Below, piece by piece: positions 23,260 to 33,184 of a stretch of DNA of 64,000 nt. The position numbers and the translations under genes were made by a program. Source of the stretch: Streptomyces sp. NBC_01463 (GTDB lineage Bacteria > Actinomycetota > Actinomycetes > Streptomycetales > Streptomycetaceae); contig CP109468.1 in NCBI GenBank assembly GCA_036227345.1, positions 4,898,001-4,962,000 of the forward strand, in the 5' to 3' direction. The notes beneath the pieces are model-generated. The model was not told the origin of the DNA. It saw only the letters and a list, made by a program, of their open reading frames with translations, and made no database searches. Each line of letters begins with the position of its first letter. The stretch's first letter is position 1.

Positions 23260-23934
23260 TCAGCGGGACCGCTTGGCCAGCCGCTCCACGTCCAGCAGGA
23301 TCACCGCGCGGGCCTCCAGCCGCAGCCAGCCGCGGCCGGCGAAGTCGGCGAGGGCCTTGTTGACCGTCTCGCGGGAGGCGCCGACCAGCTGGGCGAGCTC
23401 CTCCTGCGTCAGGTCGTGCACGACGTGGATACCTTCCTCCGACTGGACGCCGAAGCGGCGCGACAGGTCGAGGAGGGCGCGGGCGACGCGGCCCGGCACG
23501 TCGGAGAAGACCAGGTCGGACATCTGGTCGTTGGTCTTGCGCAGGCGCCGGGCGACGGCGCGCAGCAGGGCCGTGGCCACCTCGGGGCGGACGTTCAGCC
23601 AGGGCTGAAGGTCGCCGTGGCCGAGGCCGAGGAGCTTGACCTCGGTCAGCGCGGTGGCGGTGGCGGTGCGCGGGCCCGGGTCGAAGAGCGACAGCTCACC
23701 GATCAGCTCGCCGGGGCCGAGGACCGCCAGCATGTTCTCGCGCCCGTCGGGGGAGGTGCGGTGGAGCTTCACCTTGCCCTCGGTGACCACATAGAGGCGG
23801 TCGCCCGGGTCACCCTCGTGGAACAGCGCGTCTCCGCGCGCGAGGGTCACCTCACTCATCGAGGCGCGGAGCTCCGCGGCCTGCTCGTCATCGAGCGCCG
23901 CGAAAAGCGGGGCGCGCCGCAGAACGTCGTCCAC
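23260..23934 (-). CDS. crp: Cyclic-nucleotide-binding regulator Crp
   Basis: 224 residues. The N-terminal cyclic nucleotide domain (about 8-120) contains LFHEGDPGDRLYVVTEGKVKL and the phosphate-binding cassette PGELIGELSLFD; a dimerisation helix follows, then a winged helix with LTQEELAQLVGASRETVNKAL as the recognition part. The GTG start at 23934 has AAGGAGAG 5 nt upstream. The position beside nth and the MBL-fold gene matches crp (SCO3571 from memory), which controls spore germination and antibiotic biosynthesis in Streptomyces. It is divergent from nth. Confidence 0.92.
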   Translation of the reverse strand: MDDVLRRAPLFAALDDEQAAELRASMSEVTLARGDALFHEGDPGDRLYVVTEGKVKLHRTSPDGRENMLAVLGPGELIGELSLFDPGPRTATATALTEVKLLGLGHGDLQPWLNVRPEVATALLRAVARRLRKTNDQMSDLVFSDVPGRVARALLDLSRRFGVQSEEGIHVVHDLTQEELAQLVGASRETVNKALADFAGRGWLRLEARAVILLDVERLAKRSR

Positions 23935-24106
23935 GAGTTCTCTCCTTGTCGGCCTGTTCAGGGAACCGTGGTCCCCATCATGCCGGACGGTAAAACAGTG
24001 CGATCAATCACAAACCAGTTTGACGCACGCGCGTGCCGGAGCGTACGGCAGGGGGCCGATTGGGGGCGGATCACCGGTGACCGGGGCGGATGTCAGTGCT
24101 GGGCTC

Positions 24107-24112
24107 TAGGCT
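24107..24112 (+). promoter_or_regulatory. -10 box of a likely leaderless transcript (nth)
   Basis: TAGGCT followed by 6 nt and GTG 24119, without a Shine-Dalgarno. It supports the long N-terminal form of the protein. Confidence 0.45.
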
Positions 24113-24118
24113 GGCCGG

Positions 24119-25276
24119 GTGTCCAGATCGCCGGTGAGAGTGCAGGCCAAAGGGGCTGATGGGGTGTCGGAAGGCCGTAATTCCGCTGTGGGCGAACAGG
24201 GTGCAGAGGGTCTGAAAAAGACGACAAAACGCCCGGCGGGGCGAGCGGGCGGCACGGACTCGGCCACGCGGGCGAAGTCCAAGGCGGCGGAGGCGTCGAC
24301 GGCGTCAGGGAAGGCCGAGGCGGCAAAGACGTCCACGGCGTCAGGGAAGGCCAAGGCGGCAGCGAAGACCGAGGCGACGGGGAAGGCCAAGGCGGCAGCG
24401 AAGACCGAGGCGACGGGGAAGGCCAAGCCCGCCAAGCCGTCCACGTCCGCCAAGTCCGGAGGCGGGCGGTCGAAGGCGGCCCCGGCGCCGAAAGCGGCCG
24501 GGAAGGCCAAGCCGGAATCGCACCTGGCCATGGTCCGCAGGGCCCGCCGGATCAACCGCGAACTCGCCGAGGTCTATCCGTACGCCCATCCCGAGCTGGA
24601 CTTCAGGAACCCCTTCGAGCTCCTCGTCGCCACGGTCCTCTCCGCCCAGACCACCGACCTGAGGGTCAACCAGACCACCCCCGCGCTCTTCGCCGCCTAC
24701 CCCACCCCCGAGGACATGGCCGCCGCCGTGCCGGAGGAAATGGAAGAGATCATTCGGCCGACCGGCTTCTTCCGGGCCAAGACGAAGTCGCTGATGGGCC
24801 TCTCCACGGCCCTCCGGGACAATTTCGGCGGCGAGGTGCCCGGGCGCCTCGCGGATCTCGTGACGCTGCCGGGGGTCGGCCGCAAGACCGCCAACGTCGT
24901 CCTCGGCAACGCCTTCGGCGTTCCCGGCATCACGGTCGACACCCACTTCGGCCGGCTCGTCCGCCGCTGGAAGTGGACCGAGCAGGAGGACCCGGAGAAG
25001 GTCGAGGCGGAGATCGCGGAGATCTTCCCCAAGAGCGAGTGGACGATGCTCTCGCACCGGGTCGTCTTCCACGGCCGCCGCATCTGCCACGCCCGCAAGC
25101 CCGCCTGCGGCGCCTGCCCGATCGCCCCGCTCTGTCCTTCGTACGGCGAGGGCGAGACCGATCCCGAGAAGGCCCGGAAGCTCCTGAAGTACGAGATGGG
25201 CGGCCAGCCGGGCCAGCGGCTGAGCCCGCCGCCGGACTACCCGGGCATACCCGCCCCCGCCCTGGGCGCCGGCTGA
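24119..25276 (+). CDS. nth: Endonuclease III with a Lys/Ala-rich N-terminal tail
   Basis: 385 residues; the catalytic core starts near 135. The helix-hairpin-helix [12 protein letters not shown] carries the catalytic Lys256, Asp274 lies in [10 protein letters not shown], and the [4Fe-4S] cysteines are 323, 330, 333 and 339 (C-x6-C-x2-C-x5-C). The enzyme excises oxidised pyrimidines and cleaves abasic DNA. Family members are usually 210-260 residues; here an extra ~130-residue tail of Lys, Ala, Thr and Gly contains 12-residue repeats encoded by a 36-bp tandem repeat, resembling histone H1 tails. The tail is in frame and preceded by a leaderless-type promoter box, so I accept GTG 24119. Confidence 0.9.
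   Translation: MSRSPVRVQAKGADGVSEGRNSAVGEQGAEGLKKTTKRPAGRAGGTDSATRAKSKAAEASTASGKAEAAKTSTASGKAKAAAKTEATGKAKAAAKTEATGKAKPAKPSTSAKSGGGRSKAAPAPKAAGKAKPESHLAMVRRARRINRELAEVYPYAHPELDFRNPFELLVATVLSAQTTDLRVNQTTPALFAAYPTPEDMAAAVPEEMEEIIRPTGFFRAKTKSLMGLSTALRDNFGGEVPGRLADLVTLPGVGRKTANVVLGNAFGVPGITVDTHFGRLVRRWKWTEQEDPEKVEAEIAEIFPKSEWTMLSHRVVFHGRRICHARKPACGACPIAPLCPSYGEGETDPEKARKLLKYEMGGQPGQRLSPPPDYPGIPAPALGAG
24299..24427 (+). repeat. 36-bp tandem repeat encoding the nth tail
   Basis: A unit at 24345-24380 is repeated exactly at 24381-24416 and begins a third time. An earlier degenerate copy is 36 bp upstream (the 18-bp start at 24299 recurs at 24335). 36 bp equals 12 codons, so copy-number changes keep the frame and change only the length of the basic tail. 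Confidence 0.8.
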
Positions 25277-25341
25277 CCGATCAGGCGAGGCGCTCCGGAA
25301 CGAAAACCGCGGGGACAGGCGTTGAGAGACGAGGGGTGCCT

Positions 25342-26088
25342 ATGAAGACGCATGAACACAGCACGGAAGCGGCCATCACCGCCGCATCGGCCCAGGCCGG
25401 TGCGGCGGCCGGACGCGAGGCCGCGATCGCCGTCACGACCGAGGGCCTGCCCGGCTGGCTGGACCCCGTCGCCCGGGCGGCGCGGACCATCGAGCCGCAG
25501 CAGCTCAGCAGATTCCTGCCGCCCGAGAGCGGTGCCGGCCGGCAGTCCGCCGTGCTCATCCTGTTCGGCGAGGGCGCGCGCGGGCCCGAGCTGCTCCTGA
25601 TGGAGCGCGCCGGAAGCCTGCGTTCCCACCCGGGGCAGCCCTCGTTCCCCGGCGGCTCCCTGGATCCCGAGGACGGCGACCAGGCGACGACGGGACCGCT
25701 CCGGGCCGCGCTGCGCGAGGCCGAGGAGGAGACCGGCCTCGATCCGCACGGAGTGCAGCTCTTCGGTGTGCTGCCCCGCCTCTACATCCCGGTGAGCAGC
25801 TTCGTGGTGACGCCCGTCCTCGGCTGGTGGCGCTCGCCCAGCCCGGTCGGCGTCGTGGATCCCGGCGAGACCGCCCGGGTCTTCACGGTCCCCGTGGCGG
25901 ATCTCACGGATCCGGCCAACCGGGTGACGACCGTCCATCCCAGCGGCCACCGGGGCCCGGCATTTCTGGTCGAATCCGCACTCGTATGGGGGTTCACGGC
26001 CGGGGTGATCGACCGGATTCTGCACTTCGCGGGCTGGGAGCGCCCCTGGGACAGGGCCAAGCAGGTGCCGCTCGACTGGCGCTCATGA
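25342..26088 (+). CDS. NUDIX hydrolase, CoA pyrophosphatase-like (NudL type)
   Basis: 248 residues. The block LRSHPGQPSFPGGSLDP is the CoA-binding UPF0035 signature, and ALREAEEETGLDP completes the NUDIX box. The following PRLYIPVSSFVVTPVLGWW is typical of NudL-like proteins, which split CoA into phosphopantetheine and 3',5'-ADP. ATG 25342 has GAGGGG about 7 nt upstream. The first ~30 residues are a low-complexity Ala-rich extension. It lies between nth and the MarP-like gene in the conserved actinobacterial order and may share their transcript. Confidence 0.83.
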   Translation: MKTHEHSTEAAITAASAQAGAAAGREAAIAVTTEGLPGWLDPVARAARTIEPQQLSRFLPPESGAGRQSAVLILFGEGARGPELLLMERAGSLRSHPGQPSFPGGSLDPEDGDQATTGPLRAALREAEEETGLDPHGVQLFGVLPRLYIPVSSFVVTPVLGWWRSPSPVGVVDPGETARVFTVPVADLTDPANRVTTVHPSGHRGPAFLVESALVWGFTAGVIDRILHFAGWERPWDRAKQVPLDWRS

Positions 26089-26177
26089 CAGGCTGACTCC
26101 CGTGCTCCGCTGCTCCGGGCCCTCCCGGCCACGGGGAGACGTACGGGCCCGGTGACGAATCTGCGAGGCTATTGACG

Positions 26178-27383
26178 GTGAACGTGCTGGACATCCTGCT
26201 GCTGGCCGGCGCCGTGTGGTTCGCGGTCATCGGGTACCGCCAGGGGTTCGTCGTCGGCATTCTGTCGGTGATCGGGTTCCTGGGCGGCGGACTCGTCGCC
26301 GTCTATCTGCTGCCGGTTCTGTGGGACCAGCTGACGGACGGCTCGGAGGTCTCCTCGACCGCCGCCATCGTCGCGGTCGTCATCGTGATCGTGTGCGCCT
26401 CGGTGGGCCAGGCCTTCACCACCCACCTGGGCAACAAGCTCCGCCGGTACATCACGTGGTCGCCCGCGCGCGCCCTCGACGCGACCGGCGGTGCCCTGGT
26501 GAACGTCGTCGCGATGCTGCTGGTGGCCTGGCTCATCGGCTCCGCCCTTGCGGGTACGTCGCTGCCGACGCTGGGCAAGGAGGTCCGGAACTCCTCGGTC
26601 CTGCTCGGCATCTCCCGAGTTATGCCGCCCCAGGCCTCCACCTGGTTCACGGACTTCTCCTCGGTCCTGGCGCAGAACGGTTTCCCGCAGGTCTTCAGCC
26701 CGTTCGCCAACGAGCCGATCACCGAGGTCAGGGCCCCCGACCCGGCCCTCGCGGGCAGCCCCGTCGCGGCCCGGGCCAAGGAGTCCATCGTCAAGGTCGT
26801 CGGTACGGCCCCGAGTTGCGGCAAGGTCCTCGAAGGCACCGGCTTCGTCTTCTCCGACCGCCGGGTGATGACCAACGCCCACGTCGTCGGCGGGGTCGAC
26901 GAGCCGACCGTGCAGATCGGCGGCCAGGGACGGCTGTACGACGCGAAGGTCGTCCTCTACGACTGGCAGCGCGACATCGCCGTACTCGACGTACCGGACC
27001 TCGACGCGAAGCCGCTGCAGTTCACCGACACCGACCACGACGCCGCCACCGGGAACAGCGCGATCGTCGCGGGCTTCCCGGAGAACGGCTCGTACGACGT
27101 GCGCTCCGCGCGGGTCCGCGCCCGGATCGACGCGAACGGCCCCGACATCTACCACCGGGGCACCGTCCGCCGCGATGTGTACTCCCTCTACACGACGGTC
27201 CGTCAGGGGAACTCCGGCGGACCGCTGCTGACCCCCGAGGGCAAGGTGTACGGAGTCGTCTTCGCCAAGTCGCTCGACGACCCCGACACCGGCTACGCGC
27301 TCACCGCCGACGAGATCCGGCAGGACATCACGCAGGGCCGTACGGCCAACCAGCAGGTCGACAGCCAGGGGTGCGCGCTCTAG
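26178..27383 (+). CDS. MarP-like membrane serine protease (CvpA plus trypsin-like)
   Basis: 401 residues. Four N-terminal membrane helices (CvpA-like, about 5-125) are followed by a periplasmic chymotrypsin-fold domain with His235 (TNAHVV), Asp266 (QRDIAVLD) and Ser346 (QGNSGGP). Cysteines in PSCGK and the C-terminal QGCAL match the disulfide pair described for M. tuberculosis MarP, which protects against acid and oxidative stress by cleaving a cell wall hydrolase. GTG 26178 is preferred to TTG 26172 because GAGG then lies about 9 nt upstream. The substrate in Streptomyces is unknown. Confidence 0.88.
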   Translation: MNVLDILLLAGAVWFAVIGYRQGFVVGILSVIGFLGGGLVAVYLLPVLWDQLTDGSEVSSTAAIVAVVIVIVCASVGQAFTTHLGNKLRRYITWSPARALDATGGALVNVVAMLLVAWLIGSALAGTSLPTLGKEVRNSSVLLGISRVMPPQASTWFTDFSSVLAQNGFPQVFSPFANEPITEVRAPDPALAGSPVAARAKESIVKVVGTAPSCGKVLEGTGFVFSDRRVMTNAHVVGGVDEPTVQIGGQGRLYDAKVVLYDWQRDIAVLDVPDLDAKPLQFTDTDHDAATGNSAIVAGFPENGSYDVRSARVRARIDANGPDIYHRGTVRRDVYSLYTTVRQGNSGGPLLTPEGKVYGVVFAKSLDDPDTGYALTADEIRQDITQGRTANQQVDSQGCAL

Positions 27384-27752
27384 GGGCCGGGCGGGCCCGG
27401 GGAGCCCTCGGCAGCCTGCGCGGACCTCCGGGGAACCCCTGCGTCATCCGCGCGGATGACGCAGCCGCGCCGAGACCCAGCGGGCCCTGCGGCGGAGGAT
27501 GCGCGGAATGCCGAGCCGGGGATCATGCAGAACATGCATAGCGTGCACCCGGCCCTGGAGGCCGCCCCCCTCATGAGTGCCCGGAACCGCCGTGGCGGTC
27601 GAGCGACGATTGCGTGCTGCGTCACCGAAGTCGTGCGTCCAGCCCATACCCGGACGTCTGCCCGTGCCTCATGGTCGGTAATCGCCCATCCGCCAGCCAA
27701 TTGGCCTATGCGCCAGGCAAGTGGCTGTTCGTAGGACGTGTGTGCCCATCGG
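27384..27752. other. Intergenic region, 369 bp, with a 26-bp palindrome
   Basis: Lies between the MarP-like stop and the convergent hydrolase stop. A perfect palindrome at 27439-27464 (CTGCGTCATCCG, CG, complement) is a likely terminator for one or both genes. The rest has no open frame with a start signal; the last 100 bp are richer in A+T. Confidence 0.5.
27439..27464. terminator. Palindromic hairpin between convergent genes
   Basis: 12-bp arms separated by CG. No T run follows on either strand. Confidence 0.5.
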
Positions 27753-28802
27753 CTAACGGTCGGGCTCGGAATCCTTGAGCCAGCTGATGAGTTCGGCCGA
27801 GAACCCGGCCGGATCCTCCTCGTGGGGGAAGTGCCCCAGACCGTCGAAAAGTCGCCAGCGGTACGGTGCCTCGACGTACTCGCCGGACCCCGCCGAGCTC
27901 CGGGTACGGACGGCCGGATCGAGTGAACCGTGCAGATGCAGCGTCGGCACCCGCACCGGCCGCTTCATGCGCCGGTTGAACTGGATGCCGTCCGGGCGGG
28001 CCAGCGAGCGCACCATCCAGCGATACGGCTCGACCGAGCAGTGCGCCGTCGACGGGATGGACATGGCGCGTCGGTAGACGTCCAGAGCCGCGTCGTCGGG
28101 GAAGTCCGCCGTGCCCGGCCCCGCCCAGTCGCGGATCAGCCGGCCGACCAACGCGGCGTCGTCCGCCACGAGCTGACGCTCCGGCACCCAGGGCCTCTGG
28201 AAGCCCCAGATGTACGAGCCCGCGCGGGACTGGGCGAAGTCGGAGAGCATCGACGAGCGCCACCGCCGCGGATGCGGCATCGAGGAGACCACCAGCCGGC
28301 GCACCAGCTTCGGGCGCATCACCGCCGCGGTCCAGGCCAGATAGCCGCCCATGTCGTGGCCGACCAGGGCGGCGTCCGGTTCGCCGAGCGAGCGGATCAC
28401 GCCGGTGATGTCCAGCGCCAGGTTGGCGGGGTCGTAACCGCGCGGGGTGCGGTCGCTGCCGCCCACGCCGCGCAGGTCCATCGCCACGGCCCGGAAGCCC
28501 GCCTCGGCGAGCGCGGGGAGCTGGTGGCGCCAGGTCCACCAGAACTGCGGGAAGCCGTGCAGGAGGAGGACCAGTGGCCCTTCACCCATCTCGGCGATGT
28601 GGAAGCGGGCGCCGTTGGCCGCGACGTCCCGGTGGGTCCAGGGGCCGTCGAGGCGGACAGGCCCGCCGGACGCGGCCGCGGGGCCCGCCGGACCGCCGGG
28701 GACCGGTGCGGGGGCGGGCTCGGCGGGGCCGGCCGGCTTCTCGTGATCCGCCCGGTCGTCCGGGCCCACCGGGCCGAGTGCGCTGGAATCGGGGACCGTC
28801 AT
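27753..28802 (-). CDS. Alpha/beta-hydrolase, epoxide hydrolase-like
   Basis: 349 residues. HGFPQFWWTWRHQLP (82-96) is the oxyanion motif of epoxide hydrolases and dehalogenases, and the nucleophile sits in VGHDMGG as Asp150. Asp in place of Ser is characteristic of that group. The catalytic His is in DGLGHFPHEE near 330. A Pro/Ala-rich N-terminal extension of ~50 residues precedes the fold. The ATG overlaps the stop of the upstream holin-like gene (ATGA), so they are co-transcribed. The physiological substrate is unknown. Confidence 0.85.
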   Translation of the reverse strand: MTVPDSSALGPVGPDDRADHEKPAGPAEPAPAPVPGGPAGPAAASGGPVRLDGPWTHRDVAANGARFHIAEMGEGPLVLLLHGFPQFWWTWRHQLPALAEAGFRAVAMDLRGVGGSDRTPRGYDPANLALDITGVIRSLGEPDAALVGHDMGGYLAWTAAVMRPKLVRRLVVSSMPHPRRWRSSMLSDFAQSRAGSYIWGFQRPWVPERQLVADDAALVGRLIRDWAGPGTADFPDDAALDVYRRAMSIPSTAHCSVEPYRWMVRSLARPDGIQFNRRMKRPVRVPTLHLHGSLDPAVRTRSSAGSGEYVEAPYRWRLFDGLGHFPHEEDPAGFSAELISWLKDSEPDR

Positions 28803-29329
28803 GTGGATGAGCGTGCCACAACCGACGCCTTGTCCTGGACCGGACGGTTCTCGATGGCCTTGTCCGCAAGTGTGCTGCCGCCCGCCGGCAGGATCGCGTC
28901 GGCGCCGACACTCGCCCGCGGGTGGGGCTTGACCCCCTGCAGGACGGCGGCGGTCTGCTTGGCCGAGGCGATGGACTTCTCCGGCGGCTTGACCTTCTTG
29001 AACTTGGCGTAGCCGAACAGCGCGAGCAGGATCCCCAGAAGGATGAACGCACCGCCCACGATCAGGAACGACCAGGCGAGGCCGAGTCCCAGGTTGTGGA
29101 TTCCGTACGCGGCCGCGAAGCTCAGCACCGGGATGGCGAACAGAATCAGCACGCCCGTGACGAGGAACGCCGCGCTGCCGATGACGCCGCGCTTGACGTC
29201 CTGTCGCACCTCGGCCTTGGCCAGGGCAATCTCGTCGTGCACCAGCGCCGACATTTCGGCCGTCGCCGAGGCGACCAGCTGGCCGAGACTGCGGTCGGCG
29301 CTGCCCGCGTAATTGCCGGGGTCGCTCAT
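28799..29329 (-). CDS. Phage-holin-like (DUF1469/YqjE) membrane protein
   Basis: 176 residues. A soluble N-terminal helix (SLGQLVASATAEMSALVHDE) is followed by two adjacent membrane helices (about 51-78 and 84-105), then a Lys-rich cytoplasmic tail. This matches the actinobacterial phage-holin superfamily III proteins, which are housekeeping membrane proteins and not phage genes. It precedes and overlaps the epoxide hydrolase-like gene. The role is unknown. Confidence 0.8.
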   Translation of the reverse strand: MSDPGNYAGSADRSLGQLVASATAEMSALVHDEIALAKAEVRQDVKRGVIGSAAFLVTGVLILFAIPVLSFAAAYGIHNLGLGLAWSFLIVGGAFILLGILLALFGYAKFKKVKPPEKSIASAKQTAAVLQGVKPHPRASVGADAILPAGGSTLADKAIENRPVQDKASVVARSST

Positions 29330-29368
29330 CCCTGACTCCCTCTCCTGTTCAACACATCCGATGTCAGA

Positions 29369-30775
29369 TCATGCCGGACTGTCCGGCTTGCTGCTCGCTG
29401 CCCCCGCCAGTTGGGCAAGGCGGCGGTGCTCGGCCGCCTTCCTCTCGTACAGCGCGGCCATCCGCAGGTGGTACTCCGGATCGTCCTGTTCGTAGATGTC
29501 CGGTACCCCGGACGCGTCCTCGTCGAGCTCCTCGGCGTCGAACAGCGCCCGGTATCTGCGTACCCGCAGTTTGAGCAGTACACCGGAGACTACGGCCGCA
29601 ATGAGCGAGCCGATGAGAACCGACGCCTTGACCTCGTTGATCATGTCGTCGTCTCCGGCGAAGGCGAGCTCCCCGATCAGCAGCGAGACGGTGAAGCCGA
29701 TGCCGGCCAGGGCGGCGACGGCGAGGACATCGGCCCAGGCCAGTTCCTTGTTCAGCTCCGCCTTGGTGAACCGGGTGGCCAGCCACGTACCGCCGAAGAT
29801 GCCCAGCGTCTTGCCGACGACAAGTCCCAGAACGACGCCGAGCGTTTCGGGCCGGTTGAAGACGCCGGCCAGCGCGCCGCCGGAGAGGGAGACCCCGGCG
29901 GAGAACAGCGCGAACACGGGCACCGCGAAGCCGGCCGAGAGCGGGCGGACCAGGTGCTCGATGCGTTCGCCGGGGGAGTGGTCCTCGCCGGTGCGTCGCG
30001 TGCAGCGCAGCATCAGGCCCATGGCGACACCGGCGATGGTGGCGTGGATGCCGCTGTTGTACATCAGCCCCCAGATGACCAGGGCGAGCGGTACGTAGAC
30101 GTACCAGCCGCGCACGTTGAGGCGCAGCAGCAGATAGAAGACGCCCAGGCCGACGAAGGCGCCGATGAGTGCGACGAAGTCGATGTTCTCGGTGAAGAAC
30201 ACCGCGATGATCAGGATCGCGAAGAGGTCGTCGACGACGGCGAGGGTCAGCAGGAAGGCGCGGAGCGCGGACGGCAGCGAGGTGCCGAGGACGGCGAGGA
30301 CGGCGAGCGCGAAGGCGATGTCGGTGGCCGTGGGGACGGCCCAGCCGTCCATGGAACCGCCGCCGATCACGTTCCCCAGGGTGTAGACGACGGCCGGCAC
30401 GGCCATGCCGCACAGCGCTGCGACGACCGGCAGGGCGGCCGCCTTGGGGTCGCGCAGTTCACCCGCGACGAGTTCCCGCTTGAGCTCGACACCCGCCACG
30501 AAGAAGAAGACCGCGAGCAGTCCGTCGGCCGCCCAGTGCGCCACGGAGAGATGGAGGCCGAGTGCCTCCGGTCCGAAGTGGAAGTGGCTGACCGTCGAGT
30601 AGCTCGACGCGAAGGTGTTCGCCCAGACCAGCGCGGCGACGGCGGCGGCCAGCAGGATGACTCCGCCGACGGTCTCCGTACGCAGGGCTTCTGCGAGGTA
30701 GTTCCGCTCGGGGAGCGACAGCCGGCCCAGGAAGGTGCGACGGGGGGAGGGGGGTGCGGGGGTGGGCGTGGCCAC
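29369..30775 (-). CDS. nhaA: Na+/H+ antiporter NhaA
   Basis: 468 residues. The conserved half of the transporter contains the paired aspartates in LAVVDDLFAILIIAVFF and the discontinuous-helix segment PTATDIAFALAVLAVLG, both needed for Na+ exchange. About eleven membrane helices are visible, followed by a charged cytoplasmic C-terminus of ~70 residues. GTG 30775 is chosen because GGAGG lies 9 nt upstream; a longer start at 30847 lacks one. The gene exports Na+ in exchange for protons. It is on the same strand as acsA, but a hairpin separates them. Confidence 0.92.
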   Translation of the reverse strand: MATPTPAPPSPRRTFLGRLSLPERNYLAEALRTETVGGVILLAAAVAALVWANTFASSYSTVSHFHFGPEALGLHLSVAHWAADGLLAVFFFVAGVELKRELVAGELRDPKAAALPVVAALCGMAVPAVVYTLGNVIGGGSMDGWAVPTATDIAFALAVLAVLGTSLPSALRAFLLTLAVVDDLFAILIIAVFFTENIDFVALIGAFVGLGVFYLLLRLNVRGWYVYVPLALVIWGLMYNSGIHATIAGVAMGLMLRCTRRTGEDHSPGERIEHLVRPLSAGFAVPVFALFSAGVSLSGGALAGVFNRPETLGVVLGLVVGKTLGIFGGTWLATRFTKAELNKELAWADVLAVAALAGIGFTVSLLIGELAFAGDDDMINEVKASVLIGSLIAAVVSGVLLKLRVRRYRALFDAEELDEDASGVPDIYEQDDPEYHLRMAALYERKAAEHRRLAQLAGAASSKPDSPA

Positions 30776-30937
30776 GGGGTGAGACCTCCGGGTCGGTACG
30801 GCAGCGATGGCATGGCTGATGCACTTGCCGACCAGACTTCCCGGCACACCCTGTGGAGATTTCTTATCGTTTTATTGATCAGCTGCCACTGTACCCGGGG
30901 TGTGCGGGGCTGTGACCGGTGATCTTCACCCTAAATG

Positions 30938-30976
30938 CCCGAAGGGCATCCGGCGCGTCGCCGGATGCCCTTCGGG
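30938..30976 (-). terminator. Terminator after acsA
   Basis: An 18-bp perfect stem (CCCGAAGGGCATCCGGCG and its complement) around CGT, 22 bp past the acsA stop. Confidence 0.75.
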
Positions 30977-30997
30977 GTGTGTGCCGCTTGCCGGTTC

Positions 30998-32953
<1,956 letters not shown>

Positions 32954-33184
32954 GACATCTCCCATTCCCAGGGTGTCCGTTGTGTCCCGGGGCATAGCTC
33001 ATCAGGCCAAAGGCCGGGTGACAAGTGTCTGCCGGGAATTGGTTTAGACCTGTGCTTTCGTGTATGGGGGCACGATCCCGCTTCCGCGGCGGGGTGATGC
33101 GATGGTGCGGATGGTGCACGTCGTGGCTGTGCGGTGACGCGGAAGCGGGACCACAAGGTCTCACGGACCCAAGGGTGATGTGGT

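Noticed and set aside
24299..24427. Possible CRISPR or regulatory repeat array
   Set aside because: The 36-bp units are head to tail without spacers and stay in frame with nth, so they are coding tandem repeats.
28799..29329. Holin-like gene as a sign of a prophage
   Set aside because: The DUF1469-type protein is a common housekeeping gene in actinobacteria, and no other phage gene is near.
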